64,000 nucleotides of DNA from Streptomyces sp. H27-C3 (GCF_030063415.1 NZ_JASITA010000030.1:25079-89078); one strand, 5' to 3'. Counted from the stretch's first letter, positions 40,493 to 49,553 are shown. Notes: a model not told the origin generated them from the letters alone. Translations and numbers: made by a program.

Positions 40493-42730
40493 TCAGGCGG
40501 CGTCGCGCTTCCGCCAGACGGTGCGGGCGTCACGGAGGCGGTGGTAGGCGGTGGTTTTGCTCAGGCCAGTGCGCTCAATGACCAGGCCGAGCTTCACCGC
40601 GTCGTAGCCGAGTTCGTCAATGAGGTTCAGAACCTGCTGGATCTGCTCCTCCTTGGTGGCAGCGCGAGCGGTGAGGTTCGCGGGTTCGCGGTTCCGCCGC
40701 TTCGGCTTCGGCGTCTTCTCGGAACCAGGTTCGGGAACCTCGGGTTCGCCGGGCTCGGGTTCCGGGTTCACGGAAGGTTCGGGAACCTCGTTCGCTGACG
40801 GCACCGGAGGTTCGACGGGCCCGTTGGCCTTCTGCTCGGCGAGGGTCTCGGAGACCGGGATGCCGAGCTTGGCGAGGGTCAGCGGGCGCAGCTCCTCCTG
40901 GGTGGCCTCGCGGCGCCACTTCCACCGGCCGTACTTCTGCTTGAGCGAGCCGAGGTAGACGACGCGTTCGCGCTCCTGCTTCAGGGCATCGTCCAGGCCG
41001 CGGATCTTCCAGACCCGCATGCGGCGGACGAGGATGGCGGTCGAGGGCAGGGCGAGCAGCCAGCGGTCCAGGCCGGCCGACTCGATGTGCTTGCCGCTGC
41101 TGAGCGCGGCGACGTGGGCGACGGTGTGCCGGCCGCCTTCGGTGGCCAGGACGAAAAGCGCCGGCATCACGGTGTGCATGCCGACCGCCACCGGGTCGCC
41201 CCAGCTGGCCGACGCGTTGAACCAGATCGTCGCGACCGTCAGGCCCCAGGCGGCGTGCCGCAGGAGCGGGTACGGCATCCGCCTCCACGTCAACAGGAGG
41301 TCAAACGCGATCAAGACGACAATCCCAGCATCGACTCCGATCGGCAGCCACTTCGAGAAGTCCCCGAAGCCCTTCTCCACGGCCAGCTCGCGCACGGCCG
41401 TGTAGGAGCCGGTGAAGCCGATCGCCCCGATGCAGCCGGCGCCGACGATGATGATGGCGATCAGCACCCAGTGGACCCAGGTGACCTGCTCCTCGCCGGT
41501 CTTGCGGCGCTCCACGCGCTCCTGGCGGCGGGCGTCCTTGTCGTCCCTCTTGAGCTTCTTGGCCTTCAGCTTGATGACGGTGGGGTCCAGGGCGGCGGCC
41601 ATCTTCTCCTCGGCCGCCGCGGTGAGCTGCTTCGCTTCCTCCTGCTCCTGGTCGGCGAACCTGCGGACGGCGGCAGCGGTCTCGAGGTCCTTGATGCTCT
41701 GCTCGCTGATGAGCGAGGCGTTGTCGGTGGCGGCCTTGATGCGCTGCGCGGCGACCTCGCCGGCCTGCTCCCGCTCCCGGATCGCGGCCTGCCGCTCGGA
41801 TTCCGCTTCGGTCTGGGCCTGGGTACGGACGCGTTCCGCTTCGTCCTGCGCGGCGGTGCGCAGCGCGGTGGCCGCGGCCTCCGCGCGCTCCCGGATCGTC
41901 TCCGCGGCCGCCTGGGCCTCGGTGCGGATCCGGTCGGCGTCCTGACGGGTGCGGCGGGCCTCGGTCTGGGCCCGCTCGACGTCGTCGGCGGCCAGCGTGC
42001 GGGCCCGGTCGGCCTCGGCGAGCGCGTCGCTACGGAGCTGCTCGGCGTCCGTACGGCCGGCGTCCAGGGCCCGCTGTGCGTCGGTGAGGAGTCCCTCGGC
42101 GCGGTTGCGGGCCTGGGTCAGGATCCGCTCGCCCTCGCGGGTGGCGGCGTCCCGGATCGAGGTGGCCTCGGCCTGGGCGGCGTCGCGGACGGCGTCCGCG
42201 TCGCGCTCGGCCTGGGCCAGGCGCTGGGTGGCGCTGTTCTCCGCGGCCGCCCGGGTCTGGTCCGCGGCGTCGACGGCGCTGGTGCGGATCCGGTCGGCCT
42301 CGGCCCGGGCGTCGTTGACCTCGGTGCCTGCGTCCCGGTGGGCCCGGGCCAGACGCTGGGCCGCTGCGGTCTTCGCCTCGTCGGCGGCCTTGGTGCGCAG
42401 CTGCTCGGCGTCGGCCGTGCCCTGCGCCTGGATCTCCTCGGCCTGCCGGCGGGCGTCGGCAAGGACGGTTGCGGCCTGCTCGTCGGCCTGCGTGCGCAGG
42501 GCGTCGGCCTTGGTCTGCGCCTCGGTGAGGAGCTCGCCGACGGTGGAATCCGCCTCGGCGAGTGCCTCGGCGCGGGTCGTCTCCGCGAGGCGCTCGGCGT
42601 CGGCGAGCAGGGTCTCGGCCTCGGCGCGGGCCTTGGCCAGCAGCTCCTCGCCCGTGGGGTCGGTCTTGGCGGCAGCCGCTTTCGCCGCAGCGGTGCCGCT
42701 GGCCTTGGTGTTGCGGCGGTTGGTTGCCAT
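40493..42730 (-). CDS. Coiled-coil DUF2637 (SpdB-like) membrane protein
   Basis: A 745-residue protein. Residues of about 25-400 form a very long Ala/Glu/Arg coiled coil (LLAKARAEAETLLADAERLA and similar repeats). Then comes the DUF2637 four-segment membrane domain (VLIAIIIVGAGCIGAIGFTG, WLPIGVDAGIVVLIAFDLLL, GLTVATIWFNASASWGDPVA, MHTVMPALFVLATEGGR), a Pro/Glu linker and a C-terminal HTH-like region (VKLGLVIERTGLSKTTAYHR). DUF2637 proteins include SpdB spread proteins that help plasmids move within recipient hyphae. The long coiled coil is unusual. Confidence 0.85.
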   Translation of the reverse strand: MATNRRNTKASGTAAAKAAAAKTDPTGEELLAKARAEAETLLADAERLAETTRAEALAEADSTVGELLTEAQTKADALRTQADEQAATVLADARRQAEEIQAQGTADAEQLRTKAADEAKTAAAQRLARAHRDAGTEVNDARAEADRIRTSAVDAADQTRAAAENSATQRLAQAERDADAVRDAAQAEATSIRDAATREGERILTQARNRAEGLLTDAQRALDAGRTDAEQLRSDALAEADRARTLAADDVERAQTEARRTRQDADRIRTEAQAAAETIRERAEAAATALRTAAQDEAERVRTQAQTEAESERQAAIREREQAGEVAAQRIKAATDNASLISEQSIKDLETAAAVRRFADQEQEEAKQLTAAAEEKMAAALDPTVIKLKAKKLKRDDKDARRQERVERRKTGEEQVTWVHWVLIAIIIVGAGCIGAIGFTGSYTAVRELAVEKGFGDFSKWLPIGVDAGIVVLIAFDLLLTWRRMPYPLLRHAAWGLTVATIWFNASASWGDPVAVGMHTVMPALFVLATEGGRHTVAHVAALSSGKHIESAGLDRWLLALPSTAILVRRMRVWKIRGLDDALKQERERVVYLGSLKQKYGRWKWRREATQEELRPLTLAKLGIPVSETLAEQKANGPVEPPVPSANEVPEPSVNPEPEPGEPEVPEPGSEKTPKPKRRNREPANLTARAATKEEQIQQVLNLIDELGYDAVKLGLVIERTGLSKTTAYHRLRDARTVWRKRDAA

Positions 42731-42790
42731 GACGTGCGATGTCCCTTCGGAAGGTGCTGTCGGGGGTGTGCTGTGCGTCGGTGGGGCGGG

Positions 42791-43165
42791 TCAGATGACG
42801 GTCAGGACGAGGCCGGACAGGGTGAGGACCAGCAGGGCGACCGGCAGGGCGACGCCGAGGACGAACACTCCGGCGGTGGCCGGGTCCTGCGCCGCGGCGT
42901 TCTCCCAGCGGATCAGCGCGCCGATGGTGTGGGTGTGCAGCCAGCGGCCGTAGCGCTGGAGCGCGGAGGGCCGGCGCAGGTTGAGGTTCTCGACGGCCTC
43001 GTAGTCGGCGGACGTCCACTTCGAGGTGTCGCCGGAGCAGCTGCCGAGCAGGGCCTCGTTGCGGACCATGAACTCCGGGCCGGTCGGCGGCTTGACGCGG
43101 AACGTGGTGCCCAGGCCGGTGCGCTTCAGGTACTCCTTGACGGCGGCCTTCTGAGTGCGGGTCAT
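42791..43165 (-). CDS. Small membrane protein of transfer module
   Basis: A 124-residue protein MTRTQKAAVKEYLKRTGLGT with a soluble N-part and one C-terminal membrane segment (GVFVLGVALPVALLVLTLSG). Function unknown. Confidence 0.65.
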   Translation of the reverse strand: MTRTQKAAVKEYLKRTGLGTTFRVKPPTGPEFMVRNEALLGSCSGDTSKWTSADYEAVENLNLRRPSALQRYGRWLHTHTIGALIRWENAAAQDPATAGVFVLGVALPVALLVLTLSGLVLTVI

Positions 43166-43300
43166 CTCGCTGGCCCCTTCCATTCGGTGATGAGCGGGAG
43201 ACGGTGTGTGCTGGCCGGCGGGTACACCGGTGGCCGTGCGGTGGCGCTGAGCGGGAGGGCGGAGTCCGGGGTCCGGTGGGGCCGGACTCCGCCGGGCACG

Positions 43301-43576
43301 TCAGGGGCTGGGGTCGGGCTCCGGGTCTGCGTCCGAGTCGGAGCCGCCGAGGGCGAGTCCGAGGAAGAGGCGGAAGACGAGGAAGACGCCGCCGAAGTAC
43401 GCGAGGTGCGCGACCGCGGGGCCGAAGCCGTGGAGGAAGTAGTCGATGAGGGAGAGCACGCCGACCAGCAGGGCCAGGACGGTGACGACCGTGGACCGGC
43501 TCGGGCCCTCGTACTCGTCGTCGTCGACCAGGGCCTTGGAGGTCTTGACCTTCGCGGGGAGCGTGGCGGAAGCCAT
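43301..43576 (-). CDS. Small membrane protein
   Basis: A 91-residue protein with two membrane segments (TVVTVLALLVGVLSLIDYFL, AHLAYFGGVFLVFRLFLGLA) and an acidic C-terminal tail. It starts on the last base of the upstream stop. Unknown function. Confidence 0.65.
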   Translation of the reverse strand: MASATLPAKVKTSKALVDDDEYEGPSRSTVVTVLALLVGVLSLIDYFLHGFGPAVAHLAYFGGVFLVFRLFLGLALGGSDSDADPEPDPSP

Positions 43577-44001
43577 CACAGCCACCGCCCCAGGCCCAGC
43601 GTCCGGGCGATCCGGGTCAGGAGGCCGGCCGGGCGGCGCTGCGGCTGTGCAGCGAGCTCGGCCCCTCCCTGGATCCGGTGCACCAGCTGGTTGACGATTT
43701 CCTCGCCGTCGCCCTGGACGTGCACCTCGCTGAACAGGCCGCCCAGTTCGGCGGTCTCCGAGCTACGGCCCAGCAGCGGGTGCCGGCTGTAGCCCTCGAC
43801 GAGGACGGCGATCTCGGCGGAGGCGTTGATCGTGCCGTCGCCCAGGCCACCGAGGGAGGCGACCAGCCGGGCCAGGTCGGCCCGGTCGGCGACCTCGTAG
43901 GACTCAAGGTGCGCGATGGCGTCGAGCAGGGGGCGGACGGCGGGGTGGACCTCGGGGGCGTAGGCGCGAGCGACTCGCTGCGCGGGGGCCTTGGTCTTCA
44001 C
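43576..44001 (-). CDS. Transfer-module protein, unknown
   Basis: A 141-residue protein from a GTG overlapping the WhiB stop by 4 nt. Helical middle (PAVRPLLDAIAHLESYEVAD, LARLVASLGGLGDGTINASA), C-terminal basic LTRIARTLGLGRWL that may touch the membrane. No family recognised. Confidence 0.6.
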   Translation of the reverse strand: MKTKAPAQRVARAYAPEVHPAVRPLLDAIAHLESYEVADRADLARLVASLGGLGDGTINASAEIAVLVEGYSRHPLLGRSSETAELGGLFSEVHVQGDGEEIVNQLVHRIQGGAELAAQPQRRPAGLLTRIARTLGLGRWL

Positions 44002-44342
44002 GACTGGGCCCCCGCCTTCTGCTTGCTGGCGGCGGCGGTACGCTGACGAGCCACCCGGCGCTTGATCGCCCGACGCTCGTCCTCGCTCAGGCCACCCCAG
44101 ACGCCGGAGTCCTGACCGGTGTCCATCGCCCAGTCGCCGCAGGTCTCCATGACCGGGCAGCGACGGCACACGGCCTTCGCCTCCTCGATCTGCAGGAGAG
44201 CCGGGCCGGTGTTGCCGACCGGGAAGAACAGCTCCGGGTCCTCCTGGCCGCAGGAACCCTGCTGGCGCCAGTCCGCGGTGATCCGGTACGAAGTCTCGCC
44301 GCCGCTGTGGGCGCCGAACCTCTGGTTCTCGTCGAAGCTCAT
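43998..44342 (-). CDS. WhiB-family iron-sulfur transcription factor
   Basis: A 114-residue protein with the WhiB cysteines (GSCGQEDPELFF; AVCRRCPVMETCGDWAM) that bind a 4Fe-4S cluster, followed by the G-VWGG turn and basic C-terminus (SGVWGGLSEDERRAIKRRVA). WhiB-like proteins on phages and plasmids can redirect host transcription. ATG overlaps the upstream stop by 4 nt. Confidence 0.95.
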   Translation of the reverse strand: MSFDENQRFGAHSGGETSYRITADWRQQGSCGQEDPELFFPVGNTGPALLQIEEAKAVCRRCPVMETCGDWAMDTGQDSGVWGGLSEDERRAIKRRVARQRTAAASKQKAGAQS

Positions 44343-44881
44343 GCCGTCACCGCCGTTCCGGCCAGGCCGTTCGCCACGAGTGCGCCGGCGGCCTCGGCCG
44401 CGTGCACCTTCGCGTCGTTCTCGGCGGGCTGGGCGATGACACGGTCGAACGGGGTCCAGCCGTAGCGGTGCTCCCGCCGGGCGGCGCCCTTGTTCCCGAG
44501 GTGGCCGTCCGCGTAGAGGTTGTGCTCGACGAGCAGCCAGGTGCTGTACGAGCACCGTGCGAGGGCCTCGTCTCCGAACAAGACCTCCAGGACCTCCCAG
44601 GTCCCGGCGGCGTCGCTGTAGATCGTTCCCTCGAAGCGCGGGCCGATCGCGGACTCGTAGAGACGGCGGTACGCCGCGGCGTCCGTCATCCCCGGCGTGC
44701 CGGCCTTCAGCTCGTCGATCCGGGCAAGCTCCAGCCGGCGGTTCGTCTGGCGCGTAATCGTCAGCGCCAGGTCCTCCGGAGAGGGTCGGGTAGTAGTGGT
44801 GCCGAGGCCAGGGGCCCCGGTCGTGGCATGGTGCGAGGTGTACGCGCGCTCGGTTCGAGGCGCACCGATAGCATTCGCCAT
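44339..44881 (-). CDS. First gene of the WhiB operon, unknown
   Basis: A 180-residue protein starting MANAIGAPRTERAYTSHHAT. C-terminal segments (TWEVLEVLFGDEALARCSYS, TWLLVEHNLYADGHLGNKGA) have no family I recognise. It is divergent from the GntR gene across a 195-nt region, so the GntR protein may repress it. Confidence 0.6.
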   Translation of the reverse strand: MANAIGAPRTERAYTSHHATTGAPGLGTTTTRPSPEDLALTITRQTNRRLELARIDELKAGTPGMTDAAAYRRLYESAIGPRFEGTIYSDAAGTWEVLEVLFGDEALARCSYSTWLLVEHNLYADGHLGNKGAARREHRYGWTPFDRVIAQPAENDAKVHAAEAAGALVANGLAGTAVTA

Positions 44882-44930
44882 CAGGAACACGACCCTTCGG
44901 CTTTGACGAGACGACAAGGGTTTGTTCTCA

Positions 44931-44972
44931 GGCCCCGAGCCATTGGTGCGACTACACCGCCGGCTCGGGGCC
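44931..44972. promoter_or_regulatory. Inverted repeat in divergent control region
   Basis: Arms GGCCCCGAGCC / GGCTCGGGGCC with a 20-nt centre, between the WhiB operon and the GntR gene. Could be an operator for the GntR protein or a transcript hairpin. Confidence 0.45.
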
Positions 44973-45076
44973 GTCCTGCTTGCTACGTTCAGGACACTAC
45001 CGCACCACAGTCGCTCTGGGATAGGGTAGATGGAAGAAGAGGCCAAGATTTTCTCCGGGACAGGAAGGGGGGCTCG

Positions 45077-45871
45077 ATGGCACAGCCGGCATACCTGCGT
45101 GTAGCCGAGGCGATTCGCCTGGCGATCGAGGCGGGCGAGGAGAACTACCAACCGGGTGCGGGTCTGCCGTCGAGCTCCGACATCGCAGAGGCGCACGGCG
45201 TCTCGCAGGAGACCGCACTGAAGGCCCTGCGCGCGCTGGCCCGGGAGGGATGGATCACCATCGTTCCGCGGGGCCGGATGTTCGTGCGTGCCAGACCCCG
45301 CGAACGGATAGTGGTCCGCGACCGCACCGTGTACCGCGACGAGATCGGATACTTCTTCGATCTCAACGCCAAGGACTGGCGACCGGTGGGCAAGCCGGAA
45401 CGCACTCTCGCAGTGCCGCCAGACCACATCGCTGACCTGCTCGGCACGCCCAGAGGCGAGGATGTCGTCGCCCGGAACCGGGCCATGGGACCGCCCGGCA
45501 GTAGCCAGGCGCTTCAACTCGCGACCAGCTACATCTCGATGGCTCTCGCCACGGAGATTCCGGCTCTGCGGGCTGAGAACCCGGGCCCCGGCGGGATCTA
45601 CGACCGCATTGAGGAAGCCTTCGACCAGTCCATCGAATGGCACGAGGTCATCTCGTCCCGCCTGCCGGACGAGACCGAGCAAGAGCGACTGGATATCCCG
45701 CCGACAGTTCCGGTAATGATCGTCACCCGCGAATCCCGGGTGGAGCGAAACGGCTCGGTGCTCGTGGCCGAGGTCAACGAGACCCGGATGTCCGCTGAAC
45801 AGTTCGCGGTGTCGTACACGGTCCGCCGTGACGATTCTGCGGTTCGACCTGGAGGAGGGGCCTCGACCTGA
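45077..45871 (+). CDS. GntR-family regulator with UTRA domain (HutC type)
   Basis: A 264-residue protein. N-terminal wHTH (YLRVAEAIRLAIEAGEENYQ, LPSSSDIAEAHGVSQETALK, ALRALAREGWITIVPRGRMF) and C-terminal effector-binding UTRA fold (SYISMALATEIPALRAENPG, YDRIEEAFDQSIEWHEVISS, VMIVTRESRVERNGSVLVAE). On Streptomyces plasmids, GntR/UTRA repressors such as KorSA or TraR keep transfer genes off. ATG 45077 with GGAAGGGG upstream. It is a prime candidate for controlling the divergent transfer operon. Confidence 0.9.
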   Translation: MAQPAYLRVAEAIRLAIEAGEENYQPGAGLPSSSDIAEAHGVSQETALKALRALAREGWITIVPRGRMFVRARPRERIVVRDRTVYRDEIGYFFDLNAKDWRPVGKPERTLAVPPDHIADLLGTPRGEDVVARNRAMGPPGSSQALQLATSYISMALATEIPALRAENPGPGGIYDRIEEAFDQSIEWHEVISSRLPDETEQERLDIPPTVPVMIVTRESRVERNGSVLVAEVNETRMSAEQFAVSYTVRRDDSAVRPGGGAST

Positions 45872-45908
45872 CCTTGCAGCGTCCGGCCCCCCAAGGGCTG
45901 ACGCGCAA

Positions 45909-45943
45909 GCGGCCGGCGGGAGTGGAGTCCCAACCGGCCGCTC
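45909..45943 (+). terminator. Hairpin after GntR gene
   Basis: AGCGGCCGG / CCGGCCGCT arms with an inner GGGAG-TGGAGTCCC segment. Confidence 0.55.
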
Positions 45944-46004
45944 GAGCACTACAGCGAGAAGCAACTCGCTGCGAGAGACGTCAACCCTGATCAGGAAGGC
46001 GCTC

Positions 46005-46091
46005 ATGCTGAGCGTACCCAACGCCGGTCCGCCGGTCGGGACTGCCTCGCGCGCTGCCCAGCGCCTGCAAGCGGCGGGAACGACACCTTGA
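46005..46091 (+). CDS. 28-residue ORF coupled to the wHTH gene
   Basis: ATG with AGGAAGG 4-10 nt upstream, reading MLSVPNAGPPVGTASRAAQR and ending GTTP. Its TGA overlaps the TTG start of the next gene by three bases. It may be a leader peptide that couples translation, or part of the true N-terminus if a frameshift exists. Confidence 0.4.
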   Translation: MLSVPNAGPPVGTASRAAQRLQAAGTTP

Positions 46092-47248
46092 GCGGAGCTG
46101 CCCTCGTTTGGGCCATGAAGCACAAGAGCTGGTGCCAGAGCACCGGCGAGATCGCCGTGCTGACTGCCATCGCCGATCACATGGGCAAGGACTTGAGGAG
46201 TTCGTACGCCAGCCAGACCACACTCGCCGACGAGACGTTCATGTCCACGCGCTCCGTCGGCACGCACATGCGGTCCCTTGCGAAGCGCGGTGTCATCGTC
46301 CCCGGCGACCCGGCGGTCGTCGAACACATTCGTGGCGACCGACGCCCGCCCGTGTGGAATTTCCCTGCTGACCTGCCACGACGCCCCTCGACGGGTGGCA
46401 AGCCCTTCCAGTCGTCGCAGGGCTCCACCGACCGGCAGCGAGTGGAAGGAGATGCCACCCGTGATTCCGCTCGCCAGCCCGCCACGGGTGGAAATGAACA
46501 GCAGCCACGGGTAGAAACGGTTGCCGACGAACCTGTAACTACTGAACCTGGGACGAGCGTCGGTGGTGACGGCCGTAGGCCATCCACCGGTAGTGAGGGG
46601 CGCAGCGATGGCGGCAGAGCCGCGTCGGGCAAAGAAGCGGCAGCCGAGGAAGGGGCCAGGGGGTACTACCAGTCCCACCAGCAGCGTCTTTCCACTTCGG
46701 AGCTGCGCGCGGTACTCGAGCGCCTCCCTCGGGCGCTCGCTGCGCAGTTGGAGAACGAGTGGTCTCGGGGCTTGCCGGCCTCGGTGATCGAAGCCATCGG
46801 CCTGGGGCTCGAGGACCGCACCGTGGAGCAGATCGTTGCGCGCGTAGAGCGACGCTGGTTGCAGTGGTCGTACGAGAACGATGCAGTCGCCGAGTCCGGC
46901 GTCGGCCTTGCGCGGCCGCTCGGGGTTCTGCTCACGCTGCTCGGCCCCTCGACGTGCTGGGGCAACAACGCCCGCTGCGAGGACGGCGCCGACATCGACA
47001 CCGACGTCGTCTGCCCGCGGTGCGAGGAGGCACGGGCCGACAAAGCCGCCGCCCGGCGTGACCAGGACGCTCCACCGGCCGCCGGGTACAGCGTGCCGTT
47101 CCAGCGGCCGGCGAATGCCGAGCCCAGCCCGTACGTCCAGTGCACCGGGGCCGGCTGCGGGGTCAAGATGATGCCCACCGAGGACGGGATGTGCCGGGAG
47201 TGCCGTGCGGAAGGAGCTGTCGCTCCGCAACCGGACAGTTCGGGTTGA
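46088..47248 (+). CDS. Helix-turn-helix protein, possible replication or plasmid control factor
   Basis: A 386-residue protein. N-terminal wHTH of the HTH_36 kind (AVLTAIADHMGKDLRSSYAS, QTTLADETFMSTRSVGTHMR, SLAKRGVIVPGDPAVVEHIR), a disordered Gln/Ser/Gly middle, a helical part (LPRALAAQLENEWSRGLPAS) and a C-terminal zinc-like CWGNNARC ... CPRCEEARAD plus CTGAGCG ... MCRECRAE. TTG 46088 (coupled to the small ORF) or ATG 46115 may be the start. This wHTH is common in plasmid and phage initiators, but the role is not proven. Confidence 0.65.
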   Translation: MSGAALVWAMKHKSWCQSTGEIAVLTAIADHMGKDLRSSYASQTTLADETFMSTRSVGTHMRSLAKRGVIVPGDPAVVEHIRGDRRPPVWNFPADLPRRPSTGGKPFQSSQGSTDRQRVEGDATRDSARQPATGGNEQQPRVETVADEPVTTEPGTSVGGDGRRPSTGSEGRSDGGRAASGKEAAAEEGARGYYQSHQQRLSTSELRAVLERLPRALAAQLENEWSRGLPASVIEAIGLGLEDRTVEQIVARVERRWLQWSYENDAVAESGVGLARPLGVLLTLLGPSTCWGNNARCEDGADIDTDVVCPRCEEARADKAAARRDQDAPPAAGYSVPFQRPANAEPSPYVQCTGAGCGVKMMPTEDGMCRECRAEGAVAPQPDSSG

Positions 47249-47488
47249 GCCTCGACCATGCAGAGTGGGAAGCATGGTGCGATGGTCGTCACGGACGACC
47301 TGGCCGACTGGCACCGAAGGTGACAGTTTCGAATCCTCAAGAGCTGAGTTCATGCCGTTCCCCCGGTAGATCGGGCGGGTTGCGGAGTGTCGAATTCAGC
47401 TTCAGGAGCTGGGCAGTTGCGAAGGAGGCCCAGTGGGGTTCTCACCGTGGGTAAACTCCGCGCAAGGACCGATGGCCGCTCAGGAGCG

Positions 47489-48766
47489 ATGCCGATGCGC
47501 GAGGTTGCAGCAGGGAGCCGACTCCCGTCGCAGGTCCTCGACGACCCGCGGATGGTCGAGGCGTGCCGCGTCCGGGACTTCGGTGCGATCTTCATGCTGG
47601 TCCGCCGAGCGGGCATCTACCCGTCGCGGATCGCACGCCTCTGCGAGATGACTCCCAGCCGGGTCTCGGAGGTCATCGCCGGCAAGCGGACGCTGAACCA
47701 GATCGGCGTGATCGAACGTGTCGCGGACGGTCTGGGCATTCCGGGGAACATGCTGGGCCTGGCCGCGCGGACGTGGGAGTCGTCGACCGACCCCGCTGCG
47801 CAGGACCTCGCGGCCGCAGGCGAAACCCAGTGCCGGGTCATCCCTCCGCCTTCACAGCAGATCGTCGTTCCGGCTGACGACGGAGGCGACGAGGCGCTCG
47901 AACTCAAGCGCGAGTTGCTGGCCGCGACGTCTGCCGACAGCACAGTGGCTTCCCTGTACTCCACCCAGGTGGACACCATGCGCAAGCTGGATCGTCAGCT
48001 CGGCGCAGAGAGACTTCTGCCGCAGCTGCAGGAGCAGATCCTTCAGATGGAGAATTTGCTTCGATACGGAACTGCCGCCGGCGCGCGCGAGGCGTTGGCT
48101 GGCGCGTTGACGGAGGCGGCGACACTGGCTGGGTGGCAGGCCCTGGACCTCGGCCGATACAAAGTGGCGTGGTCCCTGCACGAGACGGCGAAGAGCGCGG
48201 CACGGGAGGCGGGGTCACCGGCGCTGCTGGCGCACGCGACAGCACAACAGGCTTACGTGCTACTCGACTTGGGCGAGCCGGCCGACGCGGTCAAGCAGAT
48301 CCGGTTCGCTCGAGAACAGGGTGGCCGTGCGATGCCGCCGCTGATGGAGAGCTGGCTCTACGCGGCCGAAGCCGAGGCGCACGCCGCGGCGCAGAACGAG
48401 GTGGCGTGCCGCCTCGGCTTGGAACGCGCCGAAGCGGTACGGCCGGCGGATCCGTCCGACCCGACCCTGCCGTTCCTGTTCCTGGCGGGGTCGCACCTCG
48501 ACCGGTGGCGTGGGAACTGCCTGGCGACGCTGGGCGCCGACGAGGGGCTCGAGGACCTGACAGCGGCGTTGTCGTCCATGGACATGAGCGGCTTCACCCG
48601 GGCCGAGGCCGGCGTGCGCTGCGACCTAGCTGTGGTGCTTGCCAGGAAGGGCGAGTTCGCTGAGGCGCAGAAGCAGGCGGTGCGTGCACAGGATCTGGCG
48701 GCGCTGACCAGCTCGGTACGTCAACGCCGCCGGATTGCTCAGGTGTTGAGTTCCACCGCTGTGTGA
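47489..48766 (+). CDS. XRE-type regulator with TPR-like C-terminus
   Basis: A 425-residue protein with an N-terminal HTH (FGAIFMLVRRAGIYPSRIAR, LCEMTPSRVSEVIAGKRTLN, QIGVIERVADGLGIPGNMLG) and a long helical region of TPR-like repeats (AREALAGALTEAATLAGWQA, LLAHATAQQAYVLLDLGEPA). This architecture is frequent in Streptomyces and often linked to signalling. ATG 47489 with AGGAG upstream. It may be chromosomal-type cargo; the next gene is a convergent Nudix hydrolase. Confidence 0.8.
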   Translation: MPMREVAAGSRLPSQVLDDPRMVEACRVRDFGAIFMLVRRAGIYPSRIARLCEMTPSRVSEVIAGKRTLNQIGVIERVADGLGIPGNMLGLAARTWESSTDPAAQDLAAAGETQCRVIPPPSQQIVVPADDGGDEALELKRELLAATSADSTVASLYSTQVDTMRKLDRQLGAERLLPQLQEQILQMENLLRYGTAAGAREALAGALTEAATLAGWQALDLGRYKVAWSLHETAKSAAREAGSPALLAHATAQQAYVLLDLGEPADAVKQIRFAREQGGRAMPPLMESWLYAAEAEAHAAAQNEVACRLGLERAEAVRPADPSDPTLPFLFLAGSHLDRWRGNCLATLGADEGLEDLTAALSSMDMSGFTRAEAGVRCDLAVVLARKGEFAEAQKQAVRAQDLAALTSSVRQRRRIAQVLSSTAV

Positions 48767-48767
48767 C

Positions 48768-49370
48768 TCAGGTCCGGTTGCGGGTCGCGAGTAGATGCAG
48801 GACTGCGACCAGCGTGCCCGAGTTGCAGATCTTCCCTTCGGCGATAAGGCCGGGGATCTTGTCGAGCGGCACCCACTCGCTGCGTGCGGACTCGTTCTTC
48901 TCTGTGGGTTCGCCGGCTCGCTCGACGCCCCGGACGACGTACACGAAGTGCGGTGACGTGACGGTGCCGATCATGGGCTCGAAGGTGGCGACGTGCTCGA
49001 GGTCACCCGTCGGCCGGTAGCCGGTCTCTTCCACGGCCTCGCGCGCAGCCGCGGCCCCTGGGTCCTCCCCCTCGTCGACCACGCCACCCGGAAGCTCCCA
49101 GTTCCAGGTGTCAGAGACGAAGCGGTGCCGCCACATCATGTACACCCGGTCCTGGTCGTCGAGCATGGCGACCATGGCAGCCGGCGGCAGGTACACCTTG
49201 TGGTGCTCGAACCGAGTGCCGTCGGGCTGCTGAATGTCGGCCAGCGCCACGGTCACCCACCGGTTCTCGTAGATGGTCCGCTCGCCGAAGACCTGCCAGG
49301 CGCTGGCTTGGTCCTCCTCGGTGAGTGCCGGCTTCGCGTCTTGCCCGTTCGTCGTGTGCTGCACTGACAC
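48768..49370 (-). CDS. Nudix hydrolase (ADP-ribose pyrophosphatase-like)
   Basis: A 200-residue protein with a complete Nudix box (GGVVDEGEDPGAAAAREAVE then ETGY) matching GX5EX7REUXEEXGU. The N-terminal WVTVALADIQQPDGTRFEHH and VAMLDDQDRVYMMWRHRF fit ADP-ribose or nucleoside diphosphate-sugar hydrolases. GTG start. It converges on the XRE-TPR gene with one base between them, a pair often seen together in Streptomyces. Confidence 0.9.
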   Translation of the reverse strand: MSVQHTTNGQDAKPALTEEDQASAWQVFGERTIYENRWVTVALADIQQPDGTRFEHHKVYLPPAAMVAMLDDQDRVYMMWRHRFVSDTWNWELPGGVVDEGEDPGAAAAREAVEETGYRPTGDLEHVATFEPMIGTVTSPHFVYVVRGVERAGEPTEKNESARSEWVPLDKIPGLIAEGKICNSGTLVAVLHLLATRNRT

Positions 49371-49532
49371 TGATTCCCCTCCGTCGGTGGTCGTACAACT
49401 CTAGGGAAGCAGGCCCGCTGACCTCTCCGGAGGTGTTTACCCAGTGTGGGTAATCCAGGTGGGAGCACGTACGCGGGGCTCACTGGACAAGCGCCGGCGT
49501 CCGATTTTCGCGAAGAGTATTCACGCCAGTAG

Positions 49533-49551
49533 CCCGAGGTGCATACTCGGG
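49533..49551 (+). promoter_or_regulatory. Inverted repeat before toxin-antitoxin pair
   Basis: CCCGAG-GTGCATA-CTCGGG ends two bases before the RHH start codon; suits an autoregulatory operator. Confidence 0.55.
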
Positions 49552-49553
49552 TT

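Noticed and set aside
41087..43792. Long plus-strand frame opposite the DUF2637 gene
   Set aside because: Shadow of the repetitive coiled coil; no start signal and low complexity.
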